This document shows, one piece after another, positions 1 through 6,798 of a DNA stretch of 9,735 bases. A program made the translations under genes and the position numbers. Positions within the stretch are counted from its first letter, which is position 1; each line of letters opens with the position of its first letter. This DNA comes from an uncultured Rhizobiaceae group bacterium (GTDB lineage: Bacteria > Pseudomonadota > Alphaproteobacteria > Rhizobiales > Rhizobiaceae): positions 1 to 9,735 of the forward strand of contig CALLHT010000256.1 in assembly GCA_938009335.1 (NCBI GenBank), given 5' to 3'. The notes under the pieces are model-generated. The model saw only the letters and a list, made by a program, of their open reading frames with translations, had not been told where the DNA came from and ran no database searches.

Positions 1-299
1 GGAAGCTTGGATTTATCGAGCTTCTGGAATACACCGGCCTGAATTTGGCGGGCCATGAAAGAGGCAGACGGCACTACAAGATCATAACCTGAAGAACCAG
101 CCAGCAATTTTGCTTCCAGCACTTCGTTTGAATCAAACACATCATATGTGACTTTGATGCCGGTCTTTTCCTCAAACTTCTTGATCGTGTCTTCCGCAAT
201 GTAGTCAGACCAGTTGTAAATGTTTAGCTCGCCCTCCGCAGCAGCAGGAGTTGCGATCGCCAATGCAGCAGTGGCCATTAGAATGGTTTTAAGCTTCAT
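1..299 (-). CDS. potF: Polyamine (putrescine) ABC transporter periplasmic binding protein, N-terminal part, cut by window edge
   Basis: This is the first 99 codons of a periplasmic binding protein that captures putrescine or spermidine and passes it to an ABC importer. The reading frame was translated by hand on the minus strand from the ATG at 299-297. It starts with a Sec signal peptide (Lys at 2 and 4, a hydrophobic stretch of about residues 5-18, then an Ala-rich cleavage site near residue 21). The mature start contains NIYNWSDYIAEDTI, with Trp30, Ser31 and Asp32; in PotF/SpuD proteins this WSD segment lines the polyamine pocket. The fragment also has the family stretches VFDSNEVLEAKLLAGSSGYD and VVPSASFMARQ. 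A GAGGA ribosome site (complement of 305-309) lies about 5 bases before the ATG. The rest of the protein, about 260-270 residues in relatives, lies off the left edge. It is divergent from the catabolic operon, which suits joint uptake and use. Whether it prefers putrescine or spermidine cannot be told from this part. Confidence 0.93.
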   Translation of the reverse strand, partial: MKLKTILMATAALAIATPAAAEGELNIYNWSDYIAEDTIKKFEEKTGIKVTYDVFDSNEVLEAKLLAGSSGYDLVVPSASFMARQIQAGVFQKLDKSKL

Positions 300-421
300 G
301 ATTTTCCTCACCGTTATATCCCTTTTCCGGGATTTTGTTTCTCCGCTCCAAACTCTACTGTTTCGGCACAAATTTGCAAGATAGCATTTCTACTGACGAT
401 ACCGGAAAATACGGGTTGCCA

Positions 422-441
422 TTCTCACAGATATGCGAGAA
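422..441. promoter_or_regulatory. Imperfect dyad between divergent polyamine genes, candidate operator
   Basis: A 20-base inverted repeat has outer arms TTCTC and GAGAA and further matching pairs inside, giving 8 of 10 paired positions. It ends 31 bases before the chosen aminotransferase ATG and lies in the 173-base gap shared with the divergent binding-protein gene. That placement fits a transcription-factor operator controlling one or both units. No consensus -35/-10 pair was convincing in this gap; TTGCAA (374-379) with GATACC (398-403) is the best for the plus strand and is weak. The regulator is unknown. Confidence 0.35.
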
Positions 442-459
442 CGTGCCTGCAAATCAGAC

Positions 460-464
460 AGGAG
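460..464 (+). promoter_or_regulatory. Ribosome binding site that sets the aminotransferase start
   Basis: AGGAG lies 8 bases before the ATG at 473. The same frame stays open upstream to an ATG-less start near 335, but that extension has no comparable ribosome site and resembles no family sequence, so the start at 473 is preferred. Confidence 0.8.
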
Positions 465-472
465 CTTCTCTC

Positions 473-1846
473 ATGGGCGATAAACCTAACTTCCCAGATG
501 CAGAGACCATCAAAAAGACCGATCTAGCGCATCATTGGCATCCGTTTATGGATACCGCAGACTTGGGTATGGACGATTTGCGTCTTATCACGTCTGCCAA
601 GGGAAGCCACATTTGGGATTCCAATGGCAACAAGGTTCTCGACGGGATGGCAGGACTTTGGTGCGTGAATGTTGGTTATGGGCGTGATGAGATTTCTGAT
701 GCCGCAGCCGCTCAGATGAAAGAACTTCCGTATTACAACACATTCTTCAAGTCCACTCACGCCCCGGTTGCAGCGTTGGCGGAAAAAATTGCTTCCATCA
801 CTCCGGGCGATCTCAACCGAATATTCTTTAACACGTCCGGTTCTGATTCCAACGATACGGTTCTTCGTATCGCGCGCACCTATTGGGCGGCAAAAGGCAA
901 GCCTGAAAAGACTGTGATGATCACGCGCAAGAACGCATATCATGGCTCTACATTTGCTGGCGTTGCCTTGGGTGGCATGAGCGCAATGCACGATCAGGGT
1001 GGCCCTCACATTCCCGATATTGTCCAAATTGATCAGCCATATTGGTTTGATGAAGGTGGCGATATGGACCCGGAAGAGTTTGGCCTTATGCGTGCTCGCG
1101 CACTTGAAGAGGAGATCGACCGTTTGGGCGAGGATCGTGTCGCAGCCTTTATGGCAGAGCCCATTCAAGGTGCAGGCGGGGTGATCATTCCTTCCGAATC
1201 CTATTGGCCTGAAATCAAACGCATCTGTAAGGAGCGGGATATTCTTCTGATTGCGGACGAAGTGATTTGCGGCTTTGGGCGTACCGGCGAATGGTTTGGT
1301 TCTATCCACTATGATATCGAACCGGATATGATTTCCATGGCGAAGGGCCTCTCATCGGCGTACTTACCAATCGGAGCTGTAGCGTTTTCTGAAGCGCGGG
1401 CGCAGGAGATGTTCGCAACAGCAGGTGAATTTGTGCACGGATATACCTATTCGGGTCATCCCGCGTGTTGTGCAGCAGCGTTGAAAAATATCGAAATCAT
1501 TGAGCGCGAAGATTTGATCACCCGCACCCGTGAGCATACGGCTCCATTATTTGCGGAGAAACTTGCAACGCTTGCAGATCATCCGATTGTTGGGGAAGTT
1601 CGTACACGCGGGCTTTTGGCAGCGATTGAATTGGTGCCGGAAAAGCCTTCACGCAAGCGTTTTGACAATTACGGTGAAGTGGGTGCCTTATGCCGCGATA
1701 TCTCGTTCAAGAATGGTTTGGTCATGCGTGCGGTGCGCGACTCCATGGTTATGTCGCCACCACTCATTATCACGGATGATGAATTGGAAGAGCTTGTGAC
1801 CAAAGTCCGCAAAACGCTGGATGAAACATGGGAACAGGTTTCCTAA
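473..1846 (+). CDS. spuC: Class III PLP-dependent aminotransferase, putrescine:pyruvate type
   Basis: This is a fold-type I, pyridoxal-phosphate aminotransferase that moves the terminal amino group of an omega-amine such as putrescine to a keto acid, probably pyruvate, giving 4-aminobutanal and alanine in the cytoplasm. From the ATG at 473 it is 457 residues, matching SpuC-type enzymes (about 455). The N-terminal stretch HHWHPFMDTADL and the DGMAGLWCVNVGYGR segment are typical of this subgroup. The class III signature is present: IADEVICGFGRTG, with Asp262 expected to contact the pyridine nitrogen, then MAKGLSSAYLP with Lys291 as the expected Schiff-base lysine. It is the first gene of the operon, and its stop lies 14 bases before the next ATG (1861). 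Related enzymes act on beta-alanine, GABA or chiral amines, so the exact substrate is inferred from the binding-protein, synthetase and oxidoreductase neighbours. Confidence 0.9.
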   Translation: MGDKPNFPDAETIKKTDLAHHWHPFMDTADLGMDDLRLITSAKGSHIWDSNGNKVLDGMAGLWCVNVGYGRDEISDAAAAQMKELPYYNTFFKSTHAPVAALAEKIASITPGDLNRIFFNTSGSDSNDTVLRIARTYWAAKGKPEKTVMITRKNAYHGSTFAGVALGGMSAMHDQGGPHIPDIVQIDQPYWFDEGGDMDPEEFGLMRARALEEEIDRLGEDRVAAFMAEPIQGAGGVIIPSESYWPEIKRICKERDILLIADEVICGFGRTGEWFGSIHYDIEPDMISMAKGLSSAYLPIGAVAFSEARAQEMFATAGEFVHGYTYSGHPACCAAALKNIEIIEREDLITRTREHTAPLFAEKLATLADHPIVGEVRTRGLLAAIELVPEKPSRKRFDNYGEVGALCRDISFKNGLVMRAVRDSMVMSPPLIITDDELEELVTKVRKTLDETWEQVS

Positions 1847-1860
1847 CCACTGAGCTTAAT

Positions 1861-3195
1861 ATGCATCCAGATATAAAAGCCTATCTTGAAAATAATCCTG
1901 CTCCTCAATCAATCGACGTGTTGATTGCGGATTCGAATGGTATCCTGCGCGGGAAACAGTTTCCGGGCGACGGATTGGAAAAGCTCTATGAAAAAGGCGC
2001 CAATCTGCCCATCTCGTTGATGTTTTGCGATGTGCGGGGGGAAACTCCGCAAGAGCTGCTGCAACCACCTTTGATGGGCGATCCAGATATAACCTATCGC
2101 GTTATTGAAGGCTCACTGCGAGCGGTGCCATGGGCAAAAGTACCCACCGCTCAAGTAATGTTGCGCGCAACGGATTCACATGGAAACGATAGTGCATTGG
2201 ACCCGGTTACCGTGCTGGAGAATGTAATTAAGCGATTGAATGACGATGGTTTGTTTCCGGTTGTCGCATTGGAAGGTGAATTTTATCTTCTCGACCCGAG
2301 CAAAAACCCGCCTGAGCCGCTTCAGCCTGAAAATGGCTGGCCTGCGTTTGAAGGACCGCAGGTTTATGCGCTTGAACCGTTGCGCGATGTGCAGGGGTTT
2401 CTCAATCAGGTGAAAGAGGTTGCCACGGCCCAAGACATCCCACTGACTTCAGTGCTCTGTGAATATGGCGATAGCCAGTTCGAGGCCAATCTCAATCATT
2501 CCGGCGATATTACTGCACATTGCCGTGATTTCATCATGCTGAAACAGGCAATCCGAAATGTTGCGATTGCCAATGGGCAATTGGCAAGTTTCATGGCCAT
2601 GCCTCTTTCAACAAGTGGCGGCAGCGGATGCCATATTCACGTCAGCATATTGGACAGAGACGGGAACAATATATTTGGCCAGGATGAAGGCAAACTCATT
2701 TATGCAATCGGCGGATTGATGGAAACGATGGGACAATCCATGGCTGCGTGCGCGCCTTACGCCAATTCCTATCGCCGCTATCAAAAAGCCGGATGGTCAC
2801 CAAATGCTGCGAATTGGGGGAGAAACCACAGACTTGTATCGCTTCGTATCCCGATCTCGGGTGATAAAGACAAACGCGTGGAACACCGCATCGCGGGGGC
2901 TGACGTAAACCCATATTTGTTGACGGCTGCTGTTCTGGCAGGCGTTCATCATGGCCTTTCCAATCAGAGTGATCCAGGTCCCGAAACCATTGAGGGCGAA
3001 GCACCGCACAAAGGCGAGCAATTGCCAACGCGCTGGCGTGAAGCCCTAACTGCTTTTGACAAATCAGAGTTTTTCAGAGAATGGTTTGGTAACGAGTTTA
3101 TGGATATGTATCTTCGGGCAAAATATGCCGAGGAAGAAAACTTCCATATAGAGGTGCCAGACCGTGATTTGGGCTGGTGCTTAAGGACCGTATAA
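1861..3195 (+). CDS. Glutamine-synthetase family protein, diverged gamma-glutamylpolyamine synthetase-like (paralog 1)
   Basis: This belongs to the GlnA/PuuA fold, which uses ATP to join glutamate to ammonia or to an amine. Beside amine-oxidation genes, an amine substrate (gamma-glutamylputrescine formation) is likely. From the ATG at 1861 it is 444 residues. An in-frame ATG at 1828 would overlap the aminotransferase by 19 bases; 1861 is preferred because the protein then begins close to the usual family N-terminus, although only a weak TGAG precedes it. The N-terminal beta-grasp domain carries LIADSNGILRGK. The catalytic domain keeps the metal-ligand pair Glu138 and Glu140 (LEGEFYL), a CEYGDSQFEANL segment, GGSGCHIHVS with both histidines, NSYRRY, and VEHRIAGADVNPYL. 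Two usually conserved places differ: the MAKP motif reads MAMP (Met247), and the Asn-Arg of the arginine motif reads His323-Arg324. It is clearly different from the next gene and is not a recent duplicate. The exact substrate is unknown. Confidence 0.85.
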   Translation: MHPDIKAYLENNPAPQSIDVLIADSNGILRGKQFPGDGLEKLYEKGANLPISLMFCDVRGETPQELLQPPLMGDPDITYRVIEGSLRAVPWAKVPTAQVMLRATDSHGNDSALDPVTVLENVIKRLNDDGLFPVVALEGEFYLLDPSKNPPEPLQPENGWPAFEGPQVYALEPLRDVQGFLNQVKEVATAQDIPLTSVLCEYGDSQFEANLNHSGDITAHCRDFIMLKQAIRNVAIANGQLASFMAMPLSTSGGSGCHIHVSILDRDGNNIFGQDEGKLIYAIGGLMETMGQSMAACAPYANSYRRYQKAGWSPNAANWGRNHRLVSLRIPISGDKDKRVEHRIAGADVNPYLLTAAVLAGVHHGLSNQSDPGPETIEGEAPHKGEQLPTRWREALTAFDKSEFFREWFGNEFMDMYLRAKYAEEENFHIEVPDRDLGWCLRTV

Positions 3196-3198
3196 GAC

Positions 3199-3203
3199 AG
3201 AGG
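3199..3203 (+). promoter_or_regulatory. Ribosome binding site for the second synthetase gene
   Basis: AGAGG lies in the 12-base gap between the two synthetase-like genes, just ahead of the ATG at 3208. It supports that start and indicates separate initiation within one transcript. Confidence 0.6.
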
Positions 3204-3207
3204 TAAC

Positions 3208-4602
3208 ATGTCTAAGCTAAAGCCCGAGATAGGCTTGAATATCTCACCGGAACTGGACAACGACACCCTTTCCGAATTGAACGATTGGCTCCGCAAACAC
3301 CGTGTTGACGAGGTCGAATGCGTAACACCCGACATGGCAGGGGTTGCGCGCGGCAAAGTGATGCCTGCTTCAAAGTACATCAAAGAGTCGGAAATCCGAT
3401 TGCCGATCTCGCTCTTTATGGCGACGATTACGGGTGAGTATCCTGATATCGAGTGTGAAGGCTACGACGTGGATGCGGATATCTATCTTCAGCCGGATAT
3501 TTCAACTGCGCGAGCCGTTCCCTGGGCAAGCGATCCTTCCATTCAGATTATACATGATGCCTATGATCGAAATGGCGATCCGATTTGGTACGCCCCGCGC
3601 CATGTGCTGAAAAAAGTCATCAATCTCTATCGGAAAAAAGGTTGGGTGCCAGTCGTCTCGCCGGAGATCGAATTTTACCTAACCAAACCAAATACAGACC
3701 CTGATCAGCCGCTTGAGCCGCCTGTCGGTCGTTCCGGCAGACAAAGTCTATCCAATCAGGCGTATTCGCTTTCGGCTGTTGATGAACATGAACGCGTAAT
3801 TGAGCATATTTATGATTATGCGGAAGCTCAGAATCTTGAGATTGATACAATCATTCAAGAATCCGGAGCAGCTCAGCTTGAGATCAATCTGATGCACGGC
3901 GATCCGCTAAAGCTTGCGGATGAAGTTTTCCTATATAAGCGCCTCATTAGGGAGGCTGCCTTGAAATGCGGAATCCACGCGACGTTCATGGCAAAGCCGA
4001 TGGAAGATCAACCGGGCAGCGCAATGCATATTCACCAGAGTGTGGTGAGTGCGAAGACGGGCAAGAATGTATTCTCAAACAAAGATGGTTCGCCTTCGAA
4101 CTTGTTTTACTACTTTATCGGTGGGCAGCAGACTTACATGTATAATGCCTGTGCCTTTGCAGCACCTTACGTGAATTCCTATCGTCGTCTGGTACCGAAC
4201 TGGTCAGCGCCTGTGAACCTTGAATGGGCCTATGACAATCGCTCAGCGGGTCTCCGTGCGCCACGTTCTTCGCCTGCAGCCCGCCGGGTGGAGAACCGTG
4301 TCATTGGCGCAGATGCAAACCCGTATCTTGCAATCGCTGCCTCGCTGGCGACAGGTTATCTCGGCATGACCAAGAAAATCCGTCCACGCAAAGAAGCGAC
4401 CATAGAGTTTGAACATCGCAGCCGTGATTTGCCGTTCAGCCTTCTGGGCGCGGTGGATTCGCTCAAAGAGGACTATGATCTCAAGCGAGTGCTGGGGCCG
4501 GAATTTGTTGATATTTTTGCGGCGATCAAACAATCAGAACACGATGAGTTCATGAAGGTGATCAGTCCTTGGGAGCGTGAGCATTTGTTGCTTAACGTAT
4601 AG
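3208..4602 (+). CDS. puuA: Gamma-glutamylputrescine synthetase-like protein (glutamine-synthetase family, paralog 2)
   Basis: This 464-residue member of the glutamine-synthetase family likely makes gamma-glutamylputrescine from glutamate, putrescine and ATP in the cytoplasm, the first step of the Puu route. The N-terminal domain holds CVTPDMAGVARGKVMPASKY. The catalytic domain shows the metal ligands Glu153 and Glu155 (SPEIEFYL), then QESGAAQLEINL, FMAKP with Lys263, a GSAMHIHQS glutamate/ATP-site loop, NSYRRLVPNWSAP, the arginine motif DNRSAGLRAP (Asn344-Arg345), and RVENRVIGADANPYL. All expected active-site blocks look intact, in contrast to the upstream paralog. The N-terminus is about 20 residues longer than that of paralog 1. 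The gene ends with TAG six bases before the TTG start of the oxidoreductase and in the same reading frame. An ordinary ammonia-using GlnA is unlikely given the neighbours and the motif variants, but the amine substrate itself is inferred. Confidence 0.87.
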   Translation: MSKLKPEIGLNISPELDNDTLSELNDWLRKHRVDEVECVTPDMAGVARGKVMPASKYIKESEIRLPISLFMATITGEYPDIECEGYDVDADIYLQPDISTARAVPWASDPSIQIIHDAYDRNGDPIWYAPRHVLKKVINLYRKKGWVPVVSPEIEFYLTKPNTDPDQPLEPPVGRSGRQSLSNQAYSLSAVDEHERVIEHIYDYAEAQNLEIDTIIQESGAAQLEINLMHGDPLKLADEVFLYKRLIREAALKCGIHATFMAKPMEDQPGSAMHIHQSVVSAKTGKNVFSNKDGSPSNLFYYFIGGQQTYMYNACAFAAPYVNSYRRLVPNWSAPVNLEWAYDNRSAGLRAPRSSPAARRVENRVIGADANPYLAIAASLATGYLGMTKKIRPRKEATIEFEHRSRDLPFSLLGAVDSLKEDYDLKRVLGPEFVDIFAAIKQSEHDEFMKVISPWEREHLLLNV

Positions 4603-4608
4603 GTTCAA

Positions 4609-5916
4609 TTGGGACAGTCGCTCTTAGATATCAACGATACACTCGGCCAACATGCGCCAAGTTGGTATGCGGCATCGGCCAATCCGTTTCCAGAATTGCC
4701 ACAAGCCGAAGGTTCAATGACGTACGATGTCTGCATCGTTGGCGCAGGTTTTGCCGGGCTTTCTTCCGCGCTTCATCTGTCTGAACTAGGCTACAAGGTC
4801 TGTGTGCTGGATGCGCAGCGCGTGGGCTGGGGGGCATCAGGTCGCAATGGCGGGCAGGTTGGGTCTGGCCAGCGCATCGGGCAGGAAGAACTCGAAGATC
4901 TGGTCGGAGATACGCTTGCCAAGGAAGCATTTCAGATCGGCGTTGATGCAGCTGATCTCGTTCGGTTGTTGATCAAAAAGCATAAGATTGAGTGCGCGTA
5001 TAAGTCCGGCTCTATCGAGGCCTATCACAAGAAACGGTATGACAAATACGGGCCTATTGAAGTTGAGCATATGCGCGAGAAATATGGTTACGAGACCATG
5101 CAATTTTTGTCGCCGGAGGAAATGAGCGAGAAGGTTGGATCAGATGATTACTCCGCTGGTATTCTCGATACACATACCGGCCACCTACACCCGCTGAATT
5201 ATGCGCGAGGTTTGGCGCAAGCGGCCATTGATGCAGGTGCAGAAATTTTTGAGCTGAGCCGTGTGACTTCGTTTGAAGGTGGCAAGCCGTGCAAAGTGAG
5301 AACAGACAAGGCTGAGATTTTCGCTAAACACGTCATTCTTGCAACCAACGGGTATCTCGGGAATCTCGACAAACAGGTCGCGGACCGAGTGATGCCAATC
5401 AATAATTTCATCGTCGCAACCGAACCGCTGGATGATGCAACCTGCAAAGCGCTCATTCGCGATGGTGAATGCGTGCATGATTCTCGCTTTGTGGTGAACT
5501 ATTTTCGTATCTCCGAAGACAATCGCCTGCTCTTTGGCGGTGGTGAGAATTACACTTACAAATTCCCGAAAGACATCAAGGCAACGGTTACCAAGCCGAT
5601 GTTGCAAATCTATCCGCATCTGAAAGACGTGCGTATCGATTATGCCTGGGGAGGGACATTGGCAATTACCATGAACCGTCTCCCGCATTTTGAATTTCGC
5701 TCCGATGGTGTGATCAATATTTCCGGCTATTCTGGCTCAGGCGTTCATATGGCAACGATGGCTGGAAAAATTGCCTCGGAAGCGGTGAATGGCCAAATGG
5801 CCAAGTTTGATATAATGAGCAAATTGCCAACACCAAAGTTCCCCGGAGGCGCAGCATTACGCTGGCCGCTTCTGCCACTTGCACTGACATGGTATGCGAT
5901 GCGGGACCGGTTTTAG
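4609..5916 (+). CDS. puuB: FAD-dependent amine oxidoreductase, gamma-glutamylputrescine oxidase-like
   Basis: This is a DAO-family flavoprotein expected to oxidise the free amino end of gamma-glutamylputrescine to the aldehyde, releasing ammonia and hydrogen peroxide. It is 435 residues (E. coli PuuB is 426). The N-terminus contains SWYAASANPFPELP, a mark of PuuB-like proteins. The Rossmann FAD motif follows as VGAGFAG (44-50), with acidic Asp68 at the end of the second strand, then WGASGRNGGQ (74-83). The C-terminal FAD loop reads ISGYSGSGVHMA. Translation most likely starts at TTG 4609, the only usual start codon between the upstream in-frame TAG and the conserved SWYAASAN block; TAGG at 4600-4603 may serve as its ribosome site. 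As the last gene of the plus-strand operon it overlaps the convergent transporter gene by 4 bases. Related oxidases act on other amines or amino acids, so the substrate is inferred from context. Confidence 0.88.
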   Translation: MGQSLLDINDTLGQHAPSWYAASANPFPELPQAEGSMTYDVCIVGAGFAGLSSALHLSELGYKVCVLDAQRVGWGASGRNGGQVGSGQRIGQEELEDLVGDTLAKEAFQIGVDAADLVRLLIKKHKIECAYKSGSIEAYHKKRYDKYGPIEVEHMREKYGYETMQFLSPEEMSEKVGSDDYSAGILDTHTGHLHPLNYARGLAQAAIDAGAEIFELSRVTSFEGGKPCKVRTDKAEIFAKHVILATNGYLGNLDKQVADRVMPINNFIVATEPLDDATCKALIRDGECVHDSRFVVNYFRISEDNRLLFGGGENYTYKFPKDIKATVTKPMLQIYPHLKDVRIDYAWGGTLAITMNRLPHFEFRSDGVINISGYSGSGVHMATMAGKIASEAVNGQMAKFDIMSKLPTPKFPGGAALRWPLLPLALTWYAMRDRF

Positions 5917-6788
5917 GCAGAGTGGTTCACCTGCCGTTCGCGCCACAAAATATAAACACCGGAAACAATCACCAGCGCTGCGCCGAGCAGGGTCCAGACA
6001 TCGGGTCGTTCTCCGAACACCACAACGCCCAACGCAATTAGAATTAGGATACGCGAATAGCGAAATGGCGTGACAACCGAAACCTCCGCCATTCGGATCG
6101 ACTTGATCAACAGCACGTAGCCCAGTGAGCCGAGGCAGGACATGGGGATCAGGATTGCCCAATTGAGATCAGGTGGGAAGAGAGCCTCGCCTTCAACAAA
6201 CGTCCAGCCAATCGCAAAGGGAACGGCAACCATCATGGTATAGGTCGCCAGTGTTGCGGAACCGATATCCTGAGGGATTATCCGCGTTGTTAAATCCCGC
6301 ACCGCAAGCCCGAGCATCGCAAGGACTGCCCAAAGGACGGAAACATCAAATCCAGCGACCCCAGGTCGAATGATGATTAATACGCCAAGAAATCCGATGG
6401 CGATGGAAGTCCAGCGCCGCCAGCTAACCCGCTCTCCCAGGAAAATAACAGCGCCCACCGCCACTAACAGAGGTGCCGCTTGTGTGACAGCGCCAACAAT
6501 TGAAAGAGGCACGAGTGAAAGCGCCTTGATCATGCCGACCATACCAACCAGTTCGGCTACATAGCGGATCATGACAACAGGAGCGAAAGCGTTTTTGTTG
6601 AAGAACTGCTCGCGCTCCCAAAGGGTCAGTAGAGCAAACAGGATTAACCCACCGGACATAAGATAGAACATCACTTGTGGTGGCGACAGGACGGTCGAAG
6701 CGAGTTTCACCAACGTATCGGCAAGCGCAAACGCAACCATAGAAAGCAGCATGTATATAATGCCGCGTAGATTGCTTTTTGAGGTCAA
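5913..6788 (-). CDS. EamA/DMT-superfamily membrane transporter
   Basis: This 291-residue, very hydrophobic protein has about ten predicted transmembrane segments arranged as two EamA repeats (about residues 8-140 and 148-282). Each repeat ends with the typical motif: FLGERVSW with RPG at 116-143, and VFGERPDVWTLLGA at 257-270. DMT proteins of this size usually export metabolites or amino acids in the inner membrane; the cargo cannot be read from sequence. The start is taken as TTG at 6788-6786 because the NLRGIIYMLLSMVAFALAD segment just after it is normal for the family. An in-frame ATG at 6752-6750 would remove part of it. AGG (complement of 6798-6800) is a weak ribosome site. It is the last gene of the unit after pyrC, with a 10-base gap, and its TAA overlaps the TAG of the convergent oxidoreductase gene. 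Confidence 0.85.
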   Translation of the reverse strand: MTSKSNLRGIIYMLLSMVAFALADTLVKLASTVLSPPQVMFYLMSGGLILFALLTLWEREQFFNKNAFAPVVMIRYVAELVGMVGMIKALSLVPLSIVGAVTQAAPLLVAVGAVIFLGERVSWRRWTSIAIGFLGVLIIIRPGVAGFDVSVLWAVLAMLGLAVRDLTTRIIPQDIGSATLATYTMMVAVPFAIGWTFVEGEALFPPDLNWAILIPMSCLGSLGYVLLIKSIRMAEVSVVTPFRYSRILILIALGVVVFGERPDVWTLLGAALVIVSGVYILWRERQVNHSA

Positions 6789-6798
6789 GATAAAGGGC

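Noticed and set aside
318..333. ATCCC-TTTTCC-GGGAT hairpin followed by a T-rich run, like a small terminator on the plus strand
   Set aside because: The stem is only 5 pairs and no plus-strand gene ends before it; the flanking genes diverge from this gap. It is probably chance, though a leader role for the binding-protein mRNA cannot be excluded.
335..472. 46-codon in-frame extension upstream of the aminotransferase ATG
   Set aside because: It has no family similarity and no good ribosome site, whereas the ATG at 473 has AGGAG at 8 bases and gives the normal family length. The bases are better read as intergenic regulatory DNA.
524..1309. 261-codon open frame antisense to the aminotransferase
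   Set aside because: It lies wholly inside a well-supported gene, has no recognisable domain and no sensible ribosome site. It is a shadow of the coding strand.
5185..5688. 167-codon open frame antisense to the oxidoreductase
   Set aside because: The overlying plus-strand protein has clear FAD motifs across this stretch. The antisense translation resembles no known family and is rich in Cys and His, as shadow frames often are.
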